DNA of 64,000 nucleotides from Bacteroidia bacterium. GTDB taxonomy: Bacteria > Bacteroidota > Bacteroidia > Cytophagales > JAAEPT01. Of the stretch, positions 1-9,137 are shown piece after piece. The position numbers and the translations under genes were made by a program. The stretch covers positions 62,001-126,000 of the forward strand of contig JAUIJC010000002.1 of assembly GCA_030431525.1 (NCBI GenBank). The letters run 5' to 3'. The stretch's first letter is position 1; each line of letters begins with the position of its first letter. Below the pieces are notes generated by a model, which had not been told where the DNA came from, searched no databases, and saw nothing but the letters and a program-made list of their open reading frames with translations.

Positions 1-406
1 TTCCGGATGGGAAAATGATCAATGTGGCAGGCAATGCTCCTGACCAACTGCTGTCGACAATGGGAATCCAAGCATCGAAATCCACTTCGTCCAGTAGGTA
101 GGAGTCAGCCGTAATTTCTTTTTTCTTCAAGAAGGGACCAACATGGCTCTCCGCTTTTGAGGCAGGGTCAAGACTGATAAGTGAGACTTTTGCCTTTTTG
201 TCAAGCTCTTGGTGGATAGCCTCAAAGTCGGGAAGTTCCTCAATGCACGGACGGCACCAAGTGGCCCAGAAATTAATCACATGGACTTTCTTATCCAGTG
301 GAGTAATTAGGGTGTTGAGTTCGGTCGTATGAATGACCTTTGGGGTGGTCCCTTGTTGGAGCCCAAGTATGAAAAGCAACAGAATGCTGAGAATGCTTTT
401 GGTCAT
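1..406 (-). CDS. TlpA/ResA-like thioredoxin-fold protein (partial, runs off window start)
   Basis: Reverse translation from ATG at 406 gives MTKSILSILLLFILGLQQG...KVHVINFWATWCRPCIEELPDFEAI; WCRPC redox motif plus signal peptide. Confidence 0.85.
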   Translation of the reverse strand, partial: MTKSILSILLLFILGLQQGTTPKVIHTTELNTLITPLDKKVHVINFWATWCRPCIEELPDFEAIHQELDKKAKVSLISLDPASKAESHVGPFLKKKEITADSYLLDEVDFDAWIPIVDSSWSGALPATLIIFPSG

Positions 407-467
407 GTATTAAATGGTTTTGAGCTTAATGGACAAAACGTGAATCTGCACCAAAAGGTGTATTAAA

Positions 468-503
468 AAAGGCCATTCCCAAAGGAAATGGCCTTGAATT
501 TTC
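468..503. terminator. Intrinsic terminator hairpin AAGGCCATT...AATGGCCTT
   Basis: Perfect 9-bp stem between two minus-strand genes. Confidence 0.6.
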
Positions 504-526
504 GGTTATGTAAGCTTAGCGACCTT

Positions 527-1435
527 TTAAAAACAAAGGGAAGCGGCACCAACGATGCCCGCCTCGTTTTTGAGGGAGGCGACTTTAATCGTCAGTTTGT
601 CCGTGTAGTATTCACTGAGGTATTCTTTAATGGAATCCCACATTGGTTCCTCCATTAACGGAAATACGTCTGAAACGCCACCACCAATTAATATGGTGCC
701 AACATCAAAGATACGGAGGGCTGAAACCATGCCGTAGCCCAAGCGTTTTCCAACCTTCTTATAGACTTTCTGGGCAAGTTTATCGCCTTTCTTTGCCGCC
801 TTTTCAATCTTCTTGGCGTCGAAATTTCCTTCGTATTTGCTCAAGAGGATAGTGTCGCGGTGATCATGGTAGATCAGGCGCTGGGCAGTGGCCACGATTC
901 CTCGCTTGCCAACATAGTCTTCCAACGTATGCTCAGGATCGAGGAGGATATGACCAATCTCAAGTCCGTTGCCATCGGCTCCAGGGAAGATTTTTCCGTC
1001 GATGATGGCGGCGCCACCCACACCCGTTCCAAGGGTGATGAACAACAAGTCTTCTGGCATTGGCTCCTCAGAGAAATGGTATTCTCCAAGAGCGGCGGCG
1101 TTGGCGTCATTCTCCATGCGGAAGGCGATTCCTGGGAATTTCTCTTCCAACTTGTCGATGAGCTTAAGGCCGTTCAATTCCGGAATGTTAGCCAACTCCA
1201 CCAAGGTACGGCGGTCTTTGGAAAGCATTCCTGGAACGCCGATGCCTACCTTTTTGATATCAGGGTTAGCTTCAAGCAGATTGCCCAACTCCTTTGAAAA
1301 TTCATTAAGGAAGCCTTTCTCGGCCATCTCGCGAGAAGGGAACTTAATTTTCTCCAATAACTCGCCCTTGCTCGTTACGATACCAAATTTGACGTTTGTA
1401 CCGCCAACGTCAATGCCTATAAACTTTTCGTCCAT
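527..1435 (-). CDS. ROK-family sugar kinase / polyphosphate glucokinase-like
   Basis: FIGIDVGGTNVKFGIV, LGTGVGGAAIIDG, ENDANAAALGE motifs. Confidence 0.88.
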   Translation of the reverse strand: MDEKFIGIDVGGTNVKFGIVTSKGELLEKIKFPSREMAEKGFLNEFSKELGNLLEANPDIKKVGIGVPGMLSKDRRTLVELANIPELNGLKLIDKLEEKFPGIAFRMENDANAAALGEYHFSEEPMPEDLLFITLGTGVGGAAIIDGKIFPGADGNGLEIGHILLDPEHTLEDYVGKRGIVATAQRLIYHDHRDTILLSKYEGNFDAKKIEKAAKKGDKLAQKVYKKVGKRLGYGMVSALRIFDVGTILIGGGVSDVFPLMEEPMWDSIKEYLSEYYTDKLTIKVASLKNEAGIVGAASLCF

Positions 1436-1687
1436 ATACCTTAATAGGTCAAGGAATTAAGAATTGAGATGTAAGAGTTAAGAACGTTTTTCGTGTTTCG
1501 AATGAACTGATTCTCAATCGTATAACATAAATCCTTAATTCTCACCTTTTATAAAAGGAGTGAATATCTATTAAAATGCCAACTCTAAGATGTTAAGTTT
1601 TCGTTAGCTGACAAAAGGAATTGTGCACCAAATGCCTGTTTGGATGTGATTTTTTCTTCAAAGTTTTCAACATTCTTAATCTGTGGT

Positions 1688-1695
1688 TATCTTTG
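1688..1695 (+). promoter_or_regulatory. Bacteroidota -7 element TAnnTTTG (TATCTTTG) upstream of the SAM riboswitch
   Basis: Exact TAnnTTTG match shortly before the riboswitch; -33 element is weak. Confidence 0.45.
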
Positions 1696-1699
1696 CGGA

Positions 1700-1811
1700 G
1701 CTTATCCAGAAAGGCTGAGGGATTGGGCCCGAAGACGCCTTGGCAACCATCCGTTCCAAACGGACAGGTGCTAACTCCCACTCTGAGATTTTTTCAGAGG
1801 AAGATAAGCGG
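1700..1811 (+). promoter_or_regulatory. SAM-I (S-box) riboswitch upstream of metH
   Basis: Hallmark segments CTTATC...GAGGGATTGGGCCC..GAAG..GGCAACC...AGGTGCTAACTCCC...GAAGATAAG, followed by methionine biosynthesis genes. Confidence 0.95.
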
Positions 1812-1860
1812 ATGCATGTTTTTGCACATCCCCGCCTGTTTTTCATCCCTTCTGGTAAGC

Positions 1861-1918
1861 GTATTATGTATCAAGTATTAAGTACAATGAATCATTGTAC
1901 CTAATACATTGTACTCTC
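1861..1918. repeat. Palindromic 'GTACAATGTATTA' dispersed repeat, copy 1
   Basis: GTATTAAGTACAATGA / TCATTGTACCTAATAC inverted arms; related to 14103-14190 and 58060-58095. Confidence 0.75.
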
Positions 1919-1925
1919 TACGCAG

Positions 1926-2918
1926 ATGACCATTCAAGACATAGCCAAGGAGCGGATTCTCATTCTCGACGGAGCGATGGGAACGATGATTCAACGCCAC
2001 AAGTTGGAGGAAGAGGATTTTAGGGGAGAGGTGTTCAAGGATCATCCTTCGCCGTTGAAGGGAAACAATGACTTGCTTTCCATCACCCGTCCGGACATCA
2101 TCAAGGATATCCATCGCCAATATTTCGAGGCAGGAGCCGACATCGTAGAGACCAATACTTTCTCGGGAACTTGGATTGCCCAAGCCGATTATGGGTTAGA
2201 GTCTGCCGTGTACGACATCAATTACCAATCGGCCAAGATTGCTCGTGAGGTAGCCGACGAGATGACCGCCAAGGAGCCGAATAAGCCTCGTTTTGTGGTG
2301 GGAACCATGGGGCCTACCAACCGTACGGCTTCCATTTCTCCAGATGTGAACGACCCTGGTTATCGCGCCATTACTTTCGATCAACTGGTTTCGGCCTATA
2401 AAGACCAAGCTTTGGCTTTGATCGAAGGAGGATGTGATTTGCTGATGGTGGAGACCATTTTTGACACCTTGAATGCCAAGGCGGGATTGTTCGCCATTGA
2501 AGAGGCTTTTGAGGAGAAAGGTGTAGAAATGCCCGTCATGGTTTCTGGTACAATTACGGATGCCAGCGGACGTACATTGTCAGGTCAAACTTCTGAGGCC
2601 TTCTTGATTTCCGTTTCACATTTGCCACTGTTCAGTATTGGTTTGAACTGCGCCTTGGGTTCCAAGGATATGCAACCGTATGTCGATGTGTTGGCGAAAA
2701 AAGCGGACTTCATGGTTTCTGCCCACCCGAATGCTGGTCTTCCAAATGAGTTTGGTCAATACGATGAAACTCCAGAGGACATGGCAGAGCAGTTAAGGGA
2801 GTTTTTGGATGCTGGGATGCTAAATGTTTTGGGTGGTTGTTGTGGAACAACTCCTGACCACATTAAAGCGATGGCGGAATTGGCCAAAGACTTTAAACCG
2901 AGGGTGGTTCATGGTTGA
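1926..2918 (+). CDS. metH: Methionine synthase, homocysteine-binding N-terminal module (split MetH)
   Basis: [23 protein letters not shown] and [11 protein letters not shown] zinc-binding motif; 330 aa. Confidence 0.93.
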   Translation: MTIQDIAKERILILDGAMGTMIQRHKLEEEDFRGEVFKDHPSPLKGNNDLLSITRPDIIKDIHRQYFEAGADIVETNTFSGTWIAQADYGLESAVYDINYQSAKIAREVADEMTAKEPNKPRFVVGTMGPTNRTASISPDVNDPGYRAITFDQLVSAYKDQALALIEGGCDLLMVETIFDTLNAKAGLFAIEEAFEEKGVEMPVMVSGTITDASGRTLSGQTSEAFLISVSHLPLFSIGLNCALGSKDMQPYVDVLAKKADFMVSAHPNAGLPNEFGQYDETPEDMAEQLREFLDAGMLNVLGGCCGTTPDHIKAMAELAKDFKPRVVHG

Positions 2919-2935
2919 TAGTTGATGGTTCATAG
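2905..2935. repeat. GGTTCATGGTTGATAGTTGATGGTTCAT tract (left arm flanking the four-helix-bundle gene)
   Basis: Inverse complement of the CCATCAACCATGAACCATTAACCATGAAC tracts at about 3390-3420 and 3467-3495. Confidence 0.75.
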
Positions 2936-2991
2936 TCCTGTAGGACGGCAGACGTTTGCGACTGTTTTATTGAGCTATAAATCTTTAGAAA

Positions 2992-3369
2992 ATGGCATTT
3001 AGTTTTGAACGATTGGAAGTTTGGAAAAAGGCTATAGAATTGAGCAAGGATGTTCATTTTCTTACCAAGAGTTTTCCAAAAGACGAATTGTTCGTGCTGT
3101 CAAGCCAAATGAAAAGAGCGACTGATTCCATCTCCCTTAATATTGCTGAAGGGTCATTTGGACAGACCAAAAAGGAGTTTACTCGATTTCTGGTAATAGC
3201 ACAGCGGTCAGCCTTAGAAGTTGTGACCTGTTGTTATTTGGCAAGGGATAGAGGATACATTGATCAGAATCAATTCAGTGCGTTTTATACTCGCTTGGAG
3301 AGTTTGACCAAAATGATTCAAGCCTTAAAAAACTCCCTGAAAGAAAATAACGAGCATGGAAGGAAGTAA
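2992..3369 (+). CDS. Four-helix-bundle protein (23S rRNA IVS / S23-like family)
   Basis: FERLEVWKKAIELSKDVHFLTKSFPKDELFVLSSQMKRATDSISLNIAEGS is diagnostic of the family. Confidence 0.93.
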   Translation: MAFSFERLEVWKKAIELSKDVHFLTKSFPKDELFVLSSQMKRATDSISLNIAEGSFGQTKKEFTRFLVIAQRSALEVVTCCYLARDRGYIDQNQFSAFYTRLESLTKMIQALKNSLKENNEHGRK

Positions 3370-3495
3370 TGGCTGATACTCTGGTGAGTACCATCAACCA
3401 TGAACCATTAACCATGAACTAATAACGAGCATGGAAGGAAGTAATGGCTGATACTCCGGTGAGTACCATCAACCATGAACCATTAACCATGAACC
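3346..3495. repeat. Tandem duplication, 75-bp unit x2
   Basis: AATAACGAGCATGGAAGGAAGTAATGGCTGATACTCTGGTGAGTACCATCAACCATGAACCATTAACCATGAAC starts at 3346 and again at 3421, nearly identical. Confidence 0.95.
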
Positions 3496-3499
3496 GATA

Positions 3500-6211
3500 A
3501 TGAGCTTACATCCAGATTACTCCGGAGTTTATAAATATAAGTGGGACAATGTTCCGCCGATGAAATTGTCTGGCCTTGAGCCATTGGTGGTCACGCCAGA
3601 CATGAACTTCATCAACGTTGGTGAGCGTACCAACGTAACGGGTTCCCGCAAGTTCTTGCGCCTTATTAAGGAGGAGCAATTCGAAGAGGCTTTGCAAATC
3701 GCTCGCGACCAAGTGGAGGGCGGTGCGCAAATCATCGACGTGAATATGGACGAGGGAATGCTCGATGGCGTGGAAGCCATGACGACTTTCCTCAACCTGA
3801 TTGCCTCCGAGCCTGAAATCGCTCGAGTGCCTGTCATGATTGATAGCTCCAAGTGGGAAATCATCGAGGCGGGTTTGAAATGCGTGCAAGGTAAAGGCGT
3901 GGTAAACTCCATTTCACTGAAAGGAGGTGAGGAGGAGTTTATCGCCCAAGCAAAACGCATCAAGCGCTATGGCGCCGCGACCATAGTAATGGCCTTTGAT
4001 GAGGTCGGTCAGGCGGATACTTATGAGCGCAGGGTTGAAATCGTGAAGCGTTCCTACGATATCTTGGTTGGCCCGAAAGTAAATTTCAAGCCAGAGGATA
4101 TCATTTTTGATTTGAACGTGTTCCCTGTGGCTACGGGCATGGAGGAGCACCGCAAGAACGCCATCGACTTTATTCAGGCGACTCGATGGGTGCGTGAGAA
4201 CCTCCCAGGAGCACACGTTTCAGGTGGTATTTCCAACGTATCTTTCTCCTTCCGAGGAAACAATGTGGTGCGTGAGGCCATGCACTCGGCCTTCCTTTAC
4301 CACGCCATCCGCGAGGGTATGGATATGGGTATCGTGAACCCGACCATGTTGGAGGTTTACGATGACATTCCGAAGGACTTGTTGGAACATGTCGAGGATG
4401 TGTTGTTGGATCGCCGTGATGATGCTACCGAGCGTTTGCTAGAATTTGCGGAAACCGTAAAAGGCACCGCCAAGGAGAAGAAGAAAGATGATAAGTGGCG
4501 CCAAGGAAGTGTTGAGGAGCGTCTTTCTCATGCCTTGGTCAAAGGTATTGTTGAGTTTATTGACGGAGATACCGAGGAAGCCTATCAAAAATACCAGTCG
4601 CCATTGAAGGTGATTGAGGGCCCGTTGATGGACGGCATGAACATCGTTGGTGACTTGTTCGGAAGCGGAAAGATGTTCTTGCCTCAGGTGGTGAAGTCTG
4701 CCCGTGTGATGAAGAAGGCCGTCGCTTACTTGACTCCATATTTGGAGGCGGAAAAAGCTTCAGGCTCTACTCAGGGTAAGATTCTTTTGGCGACCGTAAA
4801 AGGTGACGTTCACGATATCGGTAAGAACATCGTGGGTGTGGTGTTGGCCTGTAACAATTTCGAAATTATTGACATGGGCGTTATGGTGCCTACTGACAAG
4901 ATTTTGGAGAAGGCCAAGGAAGTCAATGCTGATATCATCGGTCTATCGGGTTTGATTACCCCATCCTTGGACGAGATGGTGGATGTAGCCACCCAGATGG
5001 AAAAGCAAGGGCTTAAAACCCCATTGCTGATTGGCGGTGCCACCACTTCCAAGATTCACACGGCCGTGAAGATTGACCCTGTGTATTCTGGGCCAGCCAT
5101 TCACGTGTTGGATGCTTCCAAGTCGGTTCCTGTTGCCCAAGAGCTTTTGAGCAAGGACCGAAGAGAAGGATACTCAGCCAAGGTTAAGGACGATTATGCG
5201 GTGATGCGTGAGAATCACGCCAACCGCAAACGCGATAAAAACTATATTCCTTACGAGCAGGCCAAAGCCAATAAGTTCCAAATTGATTGGGATCAGGCCA
5301 ACATCGTGAAGCCTAAGAAATTGGGCACACAGGTGTTCGCTGGCTATTCCTTGGAGGAGATTCGCCAATACATTGACTGGACGCCATTCTTCTCGACGTG
5401 GATGCTCAAGGGTAAATACCCGAAAATCTTCGAGAATGAAACCATTGGGGCCGAGGCCAAAAAGCTATTTGATGATGCCAACGCCATGTTGGATGAAATC
5501 ATTGAAAGCGATTTGCTCCGTGCCAATGCCATTGTAGGTCTCTATCCAGCCAACACCGTGGGTGATGAGGTGATGGAAGTCTATGACGAGAACGGAGAAG
5601 TGCTTAAGTCCTTCCCGTCATTGCGTCAGCAAGGGCAGAAGGGCAAGAACATCCCGAACATCGCCTTGTGTGACTTCTTGGCGCCTAAGGAAACAGGCAA
5701 ACAGGACTATCTTGGTTTCTTCGCCGTAACCGCTGGTTTGGGTATCGAGCCAATGTTGGAAATGTACGAGAAGGACCACGATGATTACAACGGCATCATG
5801 CTCAAGGCGCTTGCCGACCGTTTGGCTGAGGCGTTTGCCGAGTTGATGCACGAGCGTGTCCGCAAGGAGTTCTGGGGCTATGCTTCTGACGAGCAATTCT
5901 CCAATGAGGAATTGATCAAGGAAGTCTACAAAGGCATCCGTCCGGCACCAGGTTATCCTGCCTGTCCAGACCATACCGACAAACCATTGATTTGGGATTT
6001 GCTGGAAGTTGAAAAGCATACGGGCATTTCCCTCACCACAAGCAACGCCATGTATCCCGCCGCCTCTGTTTCTGGATTCTATTTCGGGAACCCTGAGTCC
6101 AAGTATTTTGGTTTAGGTAAAGTGGCTAAGGATCAAGTAGAGCGATATGCCGAGCTGAAAGGCAAGTCCGCTGAGGAAATGCAAAAGTGGCTACAGGCTA
6201 ATTTGGCGTAA
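3500..6211 (+). CDS. metH: Methionine synthase, pterin/cobalamin/SAM-binding C-terminal module (split MetH)
   Basis: [30 protein letters not shown] (B12-binding DxHxxG); activation-domain motif [15 protein letters not shown]. Confidence 0.96.
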   Translation: MSLHPDYSGVYKYKWDNVPPMKLSGLEPLVVTPDMNFINVGERTNVTGSRKFLRLIKEEQFEEALQIARDQVEGGAQIIDVNMDEGMLDGVEAMTTFLNLIASEPEIARVPVMIDSSKWEIIEAGLKCVQGKGVVNSISLKGGEEEFIAQAKRIKRYGAATIVMAFDEVGQADTYERRVEIVKRSYDILVGPKVNFKPEDIIFDLNVFPVATGMEEHRKNAIDFIQATRWVRENLPGAHVSGGISNVSFSFRGNNVVREAMHSAFLYHAIREGMDMGIVNPTMLEVYDDIPKDLLEHVEDVLLDRRDDATERLLEFAETVKGTAKEKKKDDKWRQGSVEERLSHALVKGIVEFIDGDTEEAYQKYQSPLKVIEGPLMDGMNIVGDLFGSGKMFLPQVVKSARVMKKAVAYLTPYLEAEKASGSTQGKILLATVKGDVHDIGKNIVGVVLACNNFEIIDMGVMVPTDKILEKAKEVNADIIGLSGLITPSLDEMVDVATQMEKQGLKTPLLIGGATTSKIHTAVKIDPVYSGPAIHVLDASKSVPVAQELLSKDRREGYSAKVKDDYAVMRENHANRKRDKNYIPYEQAKANKFQIDWDQANIVKPKKLGTQVFAGYSLEEIRQYIDWTPFFSTWMLKGKYPKIFENETIGAEAKKLFDDANAMLDEIIESDLLRANAIVGLYPANTVGDEVMEVYDENGEVLKSFPSLRQQGQKGKNIPNIALCDFLAPKETGKQDYLGFFAVTAGLGIEPMLEMYEKDHDDYNGIMLKALADRLAEAFAELMHERVRKEFWGYASDEQFSNEELIKEVYKGIRPAPGYPACPDHTDKPLIWDLLEVEKHTGISLTTSNAMYPAASVSGFYFGNPESKYFGLGKVAKDQVERYAELKGKSAEEMQKWLQANLA

Positions 6212-6217
6212 TTCGCG

Positions 6218-6249
6218 GTAGAGACAAGGCATTGCCTTGTCTGTACGAC
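6218..6249. repeat. Palindromic repeat GTAGAGACAAGGCATTGCCTTGTCTGTAC
   Basis: Near-perfect 13-bp-arm palindrome between metH and metF. Confidence 0.8.
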
Positions 6250-6283
6250 CCCATTTTTACCATGAAAAAAGAAAATTGAACCT

Positions 6284-7240
6284 ATGAAGGTTATAGATCA
6301 TATCAATAATGCCGGAGGAAAAACCCTTTTCTCCATCGAAATCCTTCCTCCTCGAAAAGGAGAGGACATGAAAACCCTTTTCAAGGCCCTTGACCCATTG
6401 GTGGAATTTGACCCTGCTTTTATCGATGTCACCTACCACCGCGAGGAGTACGTTTACCGCGATTTGGGAAATGGCTTGCTGAAAAAGCAGACCACCCGCA
6501 AGCGTCCAGGAACGGTGGGCATCTGCGCTGCTATCCAAAACCATTACCAGGTGGACGCCATTCCTCACTTGATTTGTGGAGGCTTCGACAAGGAGGAAAC
6601 TGAGAATGCTTTGATCGATCTTAGCTTCTTGGGAATCGACAACATCTTGGCCTTGCGTGGTGATGCCATCAAGTCGGAGGGACGTTTCATTCCACATCCT
6701 GAGGGAAATGCCTATGCTTCTGATTTGATTGAGCAGATCATGGACATGAACAAGGGCAAGTACTTGGACGATGATTTGGAGAATCCTGTACACACCAATT
6801 TCAGCATTGGCGTGGCGGGTTACCCAGAAAAGCATTTCGAGGCGCCAAACCTTGATTCGGACTTGGCTTACCTCAAGAAGAAAGTGGATTTGGGCGCCGA
6901 GTACATCGTGACCCAGATGTTCTTCGACAACCAGAAGTATTTCGACTTTGTAGAGAAGTGCAAGGAGGCTGGTATTCACGTGCCGATCATTCCAGGATTG
7001 AAGCCATTCGCTACCAAGGCGCAATTGAACGTCTTGCCAAGTGTGTTCCACATTGATTTACCAAGCGATTTGGTAAAGGCTGTGGAGCAATGCAAGAACA
7101 ACAAAGAGGTGAAAGATATTGGTGTGGAATGGTGTATTCAGCAGTCCAAAGAGCTGAAGGAAGCTGGTGTGCCGGTGTTGCACTACTATACCATGAGCCG
7201 TAGCGAGACCACAAGAAGGGTTGCTGAACAGGTGTTCTAA
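6284..7240 (+). CDS. metF: Methylenetetrahydrofolate reductase
   Basis: FSIEILPPRKGED, LALRGD, YIVTQMFFDN motifs. Confidence 0.95.
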   Translation: MKVIDHINNAGGKTLFSIEILPPRKGEDMKTLFKALDPLVEFDPAFIDVTYHREEYVYRDLGNGLLKKQTTRKRPGTVGICAAIQNHYQVDAIPHLICGGFDKEETENALIDLSFLGIDNILALRGDAIKSEGRFIPHPEGNAYASDLIEQIMDMNKGKYLDDDLENPVHTNFSIGVAGYPEKHFEAPNLDSDLAYLKKKVDLGAEYIVTQMFFDNQKYFDFVEKCKEAGIHVPIIPGLKPFATKAQLNVLPSVFHIDLPSDLVKAVEQCKNNKEVKDIGVEWCIQQSKELKEAGVPVLHYYTMSRSETTRRVAEQVF

Positions 7241-7257
7241 TTGGATTTAGTTATTGA

Positions 7258-7297
7258 AAAAAGCCCCTATGGATTGAGGTCCATAGGGGCTTTTTTC
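7258..7297 (+). terminator. Intrinsic terminator after metF
   Basis: AAGCCCCTATGGA-TTGAGG-TCCATAGGGGCTTTTTT. Confidence 0.92.
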
Positions 7298-7303
7298 GAT
7301 TGT

Positions 7304-7366
7304 GGTTAACGTTCTGTGTATGGTGCGTATCCCGTAGGGTATGCACTATACACGGTGTTGGCATTA
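7304..7366 (-). repeat. attC-like recombination hairpin at the 3' end of a two-gene cassette
   Basis: Minus strand TAATGCCAAC-ACC-GTGTATAGTGCATACCC-TAC-GGGATACGCACCATACAC-AGAAC-GTTAACC: imperfect stem with mismatches/bulge; the outer box TAATGCCAAC is complementary to GTTGGCATTA at the other cassette end. Confidence 0.65.
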
Positions 7367-8308
7367 GTTTTTGCTTTTTTCTTTCTCTTTCAACTCAGCT
7401 TCTGTGAGTGGAACTTCGACTAGTGGAGTATGTTTAACAGAACCATTAGCTAGCTCCTTTAATATTATTCCATGTTTAATTGAGTGCCCTTCTTTTCTTA
7501 GCTTAGACGCTAGGAGTTTTATGTATTCCATTTTAGGAGTTGCATTTACTAATTTAATTAGTTCTTGTCCAATTTTTGTAAAAACGAGAACTTGCAGTTG
7601 CTGTTCAGGTTGATTACTAGGTTTTTCAAGTAACACCAATGATTTTCCTAAAACGAAATAGAGTTGAGATTGCTTTTCTTGTGTTGCAAGGATTCGAAAT
7701 TGTAGATCATTAGCAGTTAAGAAACCTAATTCTTCCAAGAGTAATCGGTCATTAAAATTTAAACCATACTCTTCTTCGAGTAGTTTTTCGTTTTTAAAAT
7801 TTAGAATAAATGAGGTGCCATTTGAGTTTATCGCTAAAGAAGCAAACTTCATAAACGTTTCGGCTTCATGTTTAGATAAGTTCTTAAGAAGTTCTAGGGT
7901 TCTGAGGGAATATGATTTAGGTTTCTTAACTTCACCGGCTAGAATTCTTCCCCATAATTGTTGCATTTCTTCATTAGAAATATCTTCTGCAATATTAAAG
8001 AACCGATTTATCCAATCTTCTTCGACTGGTTCTTCGGAAACCGTTTCTTCTTGGGTCAATTGTTCTGCAGCTATAAAGTTTATGTAATCTAGGTTTTGTT
8101 GTCTTTTGGTTTCCTTATAGATTAATCTTTCTTGAATTCTTTCATTTGGATGAAAGCTTGTACTAGCAGTACTAGGTTCATCTGTGTTATAATCACTTTC
8201 TTTTTTTATTTCAGAATCGTTATTTCCACCACCTAGTCCTTTTTTAATAACTCCAATTAATTTTTCAAGTGGTTTTCCTGCAACTTTTATTATTCTATTG
8301 TTTGACAT
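7364..8308 (-). CDS. DUF2806-like protein
   Basis: WINRFFNIAEDISNEEMQQLWGRILAGEVKKPKSYSLRTLELLKNLSKHEAETF segment typical of DUF2806. Confidence 0.75.
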   Translation of the reverse strand: MSNNRIIKVAGKPLEKLIGVIKKGLGGGNNDSEIKKESDYNTDEPSTASTSFHPNERIQERLIYKETKRQQNLDYINFIAAEQLTQEETVSEEPVEEDWINRFFNIAEDISNEEMQQLWGRILAGEVKKPKSYSLRTLELLKNLSKHEAETFMKFASLAINSNGTSFILNFKNEKLLEEEYGLNFNDRLLLEELGFLTANDLQFRILATQEKQSQLYFVLGKSLVLLEKPSNQPEQQLQVLVFTKIGQELIKLVNATPKMEYIKLLASKLRKEGHSIKHGIILKELANGSVKHTPLVEVPLTEAELKEKEKSKN

Positions 8309-8911
8309 TTAATTCTCTAGTTTTGAAATAGTTTGATGATGAAGTTTTTGAATGTACTGGTCTTTTGCATTTAAATAGGTGTCAAATGAAGTAACAAAAT
8401 TTTGTTGGCTATATGGTCTCGTTCTAACAACAGCTAATAAATTGTTTAGCGCAGTTAAAAGATCGGTGTTATCAATATCAATAAATAAGTGAGTGTAATT
8501 ATTTCCAAATGTGGTAACGGTTTGCTGAACTCTTAAGACTTCCCAATCCGTTTGTTGTCTATTTGCAATTATTTTTTGCCCCAATGAATTTAATGCTTCA
8601 GATAATTCTTTTACAGAATCATGCATGAGTCCACTTGTAAGTATTTTCTTTTCATAGTTCAACGCCTGCTGAGTTGACTTATCCTGCATATCTGCAACTA
8701 TTAGTGTCAGTTTGATAAAAATTATCAAATTCGCTAAGGCAAGTATTGGATTAAAAATCCCACCAAAGTAATCTCCAAATGTCCCCCATATTTGAGGGTC
8801 TTTGGATAAACCACCACCCCAAAAATTAACAATATAAAAAAGTGAAGGAATCATTAAGCAAATGGTTATAATGAAACCAAAAACTATTAAAAATATTTTG
8901 AGTTTATTCAT
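8309..8911 (-). CDS. Two-TM membrane protein with GTFGDYFGGIFNPILALANL motif, resembling putative phage abortive-infection membrane proteins
   Basis: Two hydrophobic helices at the N-terminus, FGDxFGGxxNP motif; directly abuts the downstream DUF2806-like gene. Confidence 0.6.
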   Translation of the reverse strand: MNKLKIFLIVFGFIITICLMIPSLFYIVNFWGGGLSKDPQIWGTFGDYFGGIFNPILALANLIIFIKLTLIVADMQDKSTQQALNYEKKILTSGLMHDSVKELSEALNSLGQKIIANRQQTDWEVLRVQQTVTTFGNNYTHLFIDIDNTDLLTALNNLLAVVRTRPYSQQNFVTSFDTYLNAKDQYIQKLHHQTISKLEN

Positions 8912-8925
8912 ACTTGTTTTTCAAT

Positions 8926-8990
8926 TAATGCCAACAGTTGTATAAACGCACTAGTGACTGTTATTCAGCCCTATATACGCACCACCAAAT
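8926..8990 (-). repeat. Cassette 5' boundary box GTTGGCATTA with adjacent degenerate attC-like hairpin
   Basis: TAATGCCAAC (plus strand) at 8926-8935, then imperfect inverted segment GTATAAACGCACTAGTGACTG ttatt CAGCCCTATATAC. Confidence 0.5.
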
Positions 8991-9137
8991 ATAGCCTCTA
9001 AGATAACAGGAAGCAATTTGGGTAGAAAGGTGCTAATCGCCAAAGGTGTCGATATACAAATCATCCAACTACGTAATAAAAACGAAAAAGGGTAGGCTAT
9101 TGAGCCTACCCTTGAACTTGAAAACTTGGTTTTATTT

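Noticed and set aside
860-1297. Plus-strand 145-aa ORF
   Set aside because: Antisense to the ROK kinase gene, no recognisable protein features; shadow ORF
3346-3495. Tandem 75-bp repeat as a CRISPR array
   Set aside because: Units are contiguous duplicates without unique spacers
1926-6211. Split metH as a pseudogene caused by insertion
   Set aside because: Both halves are intact with their own starts, and a two-ORF MetH is, to my knowledge, common in Bacteroidota; the insertion is between genes
6257-7051. Minus-strand 264-aa ORF antisense to metF
   Set aside because: Entirely overlaps a confidently assigned metF; length explained by codon-bias shadowing
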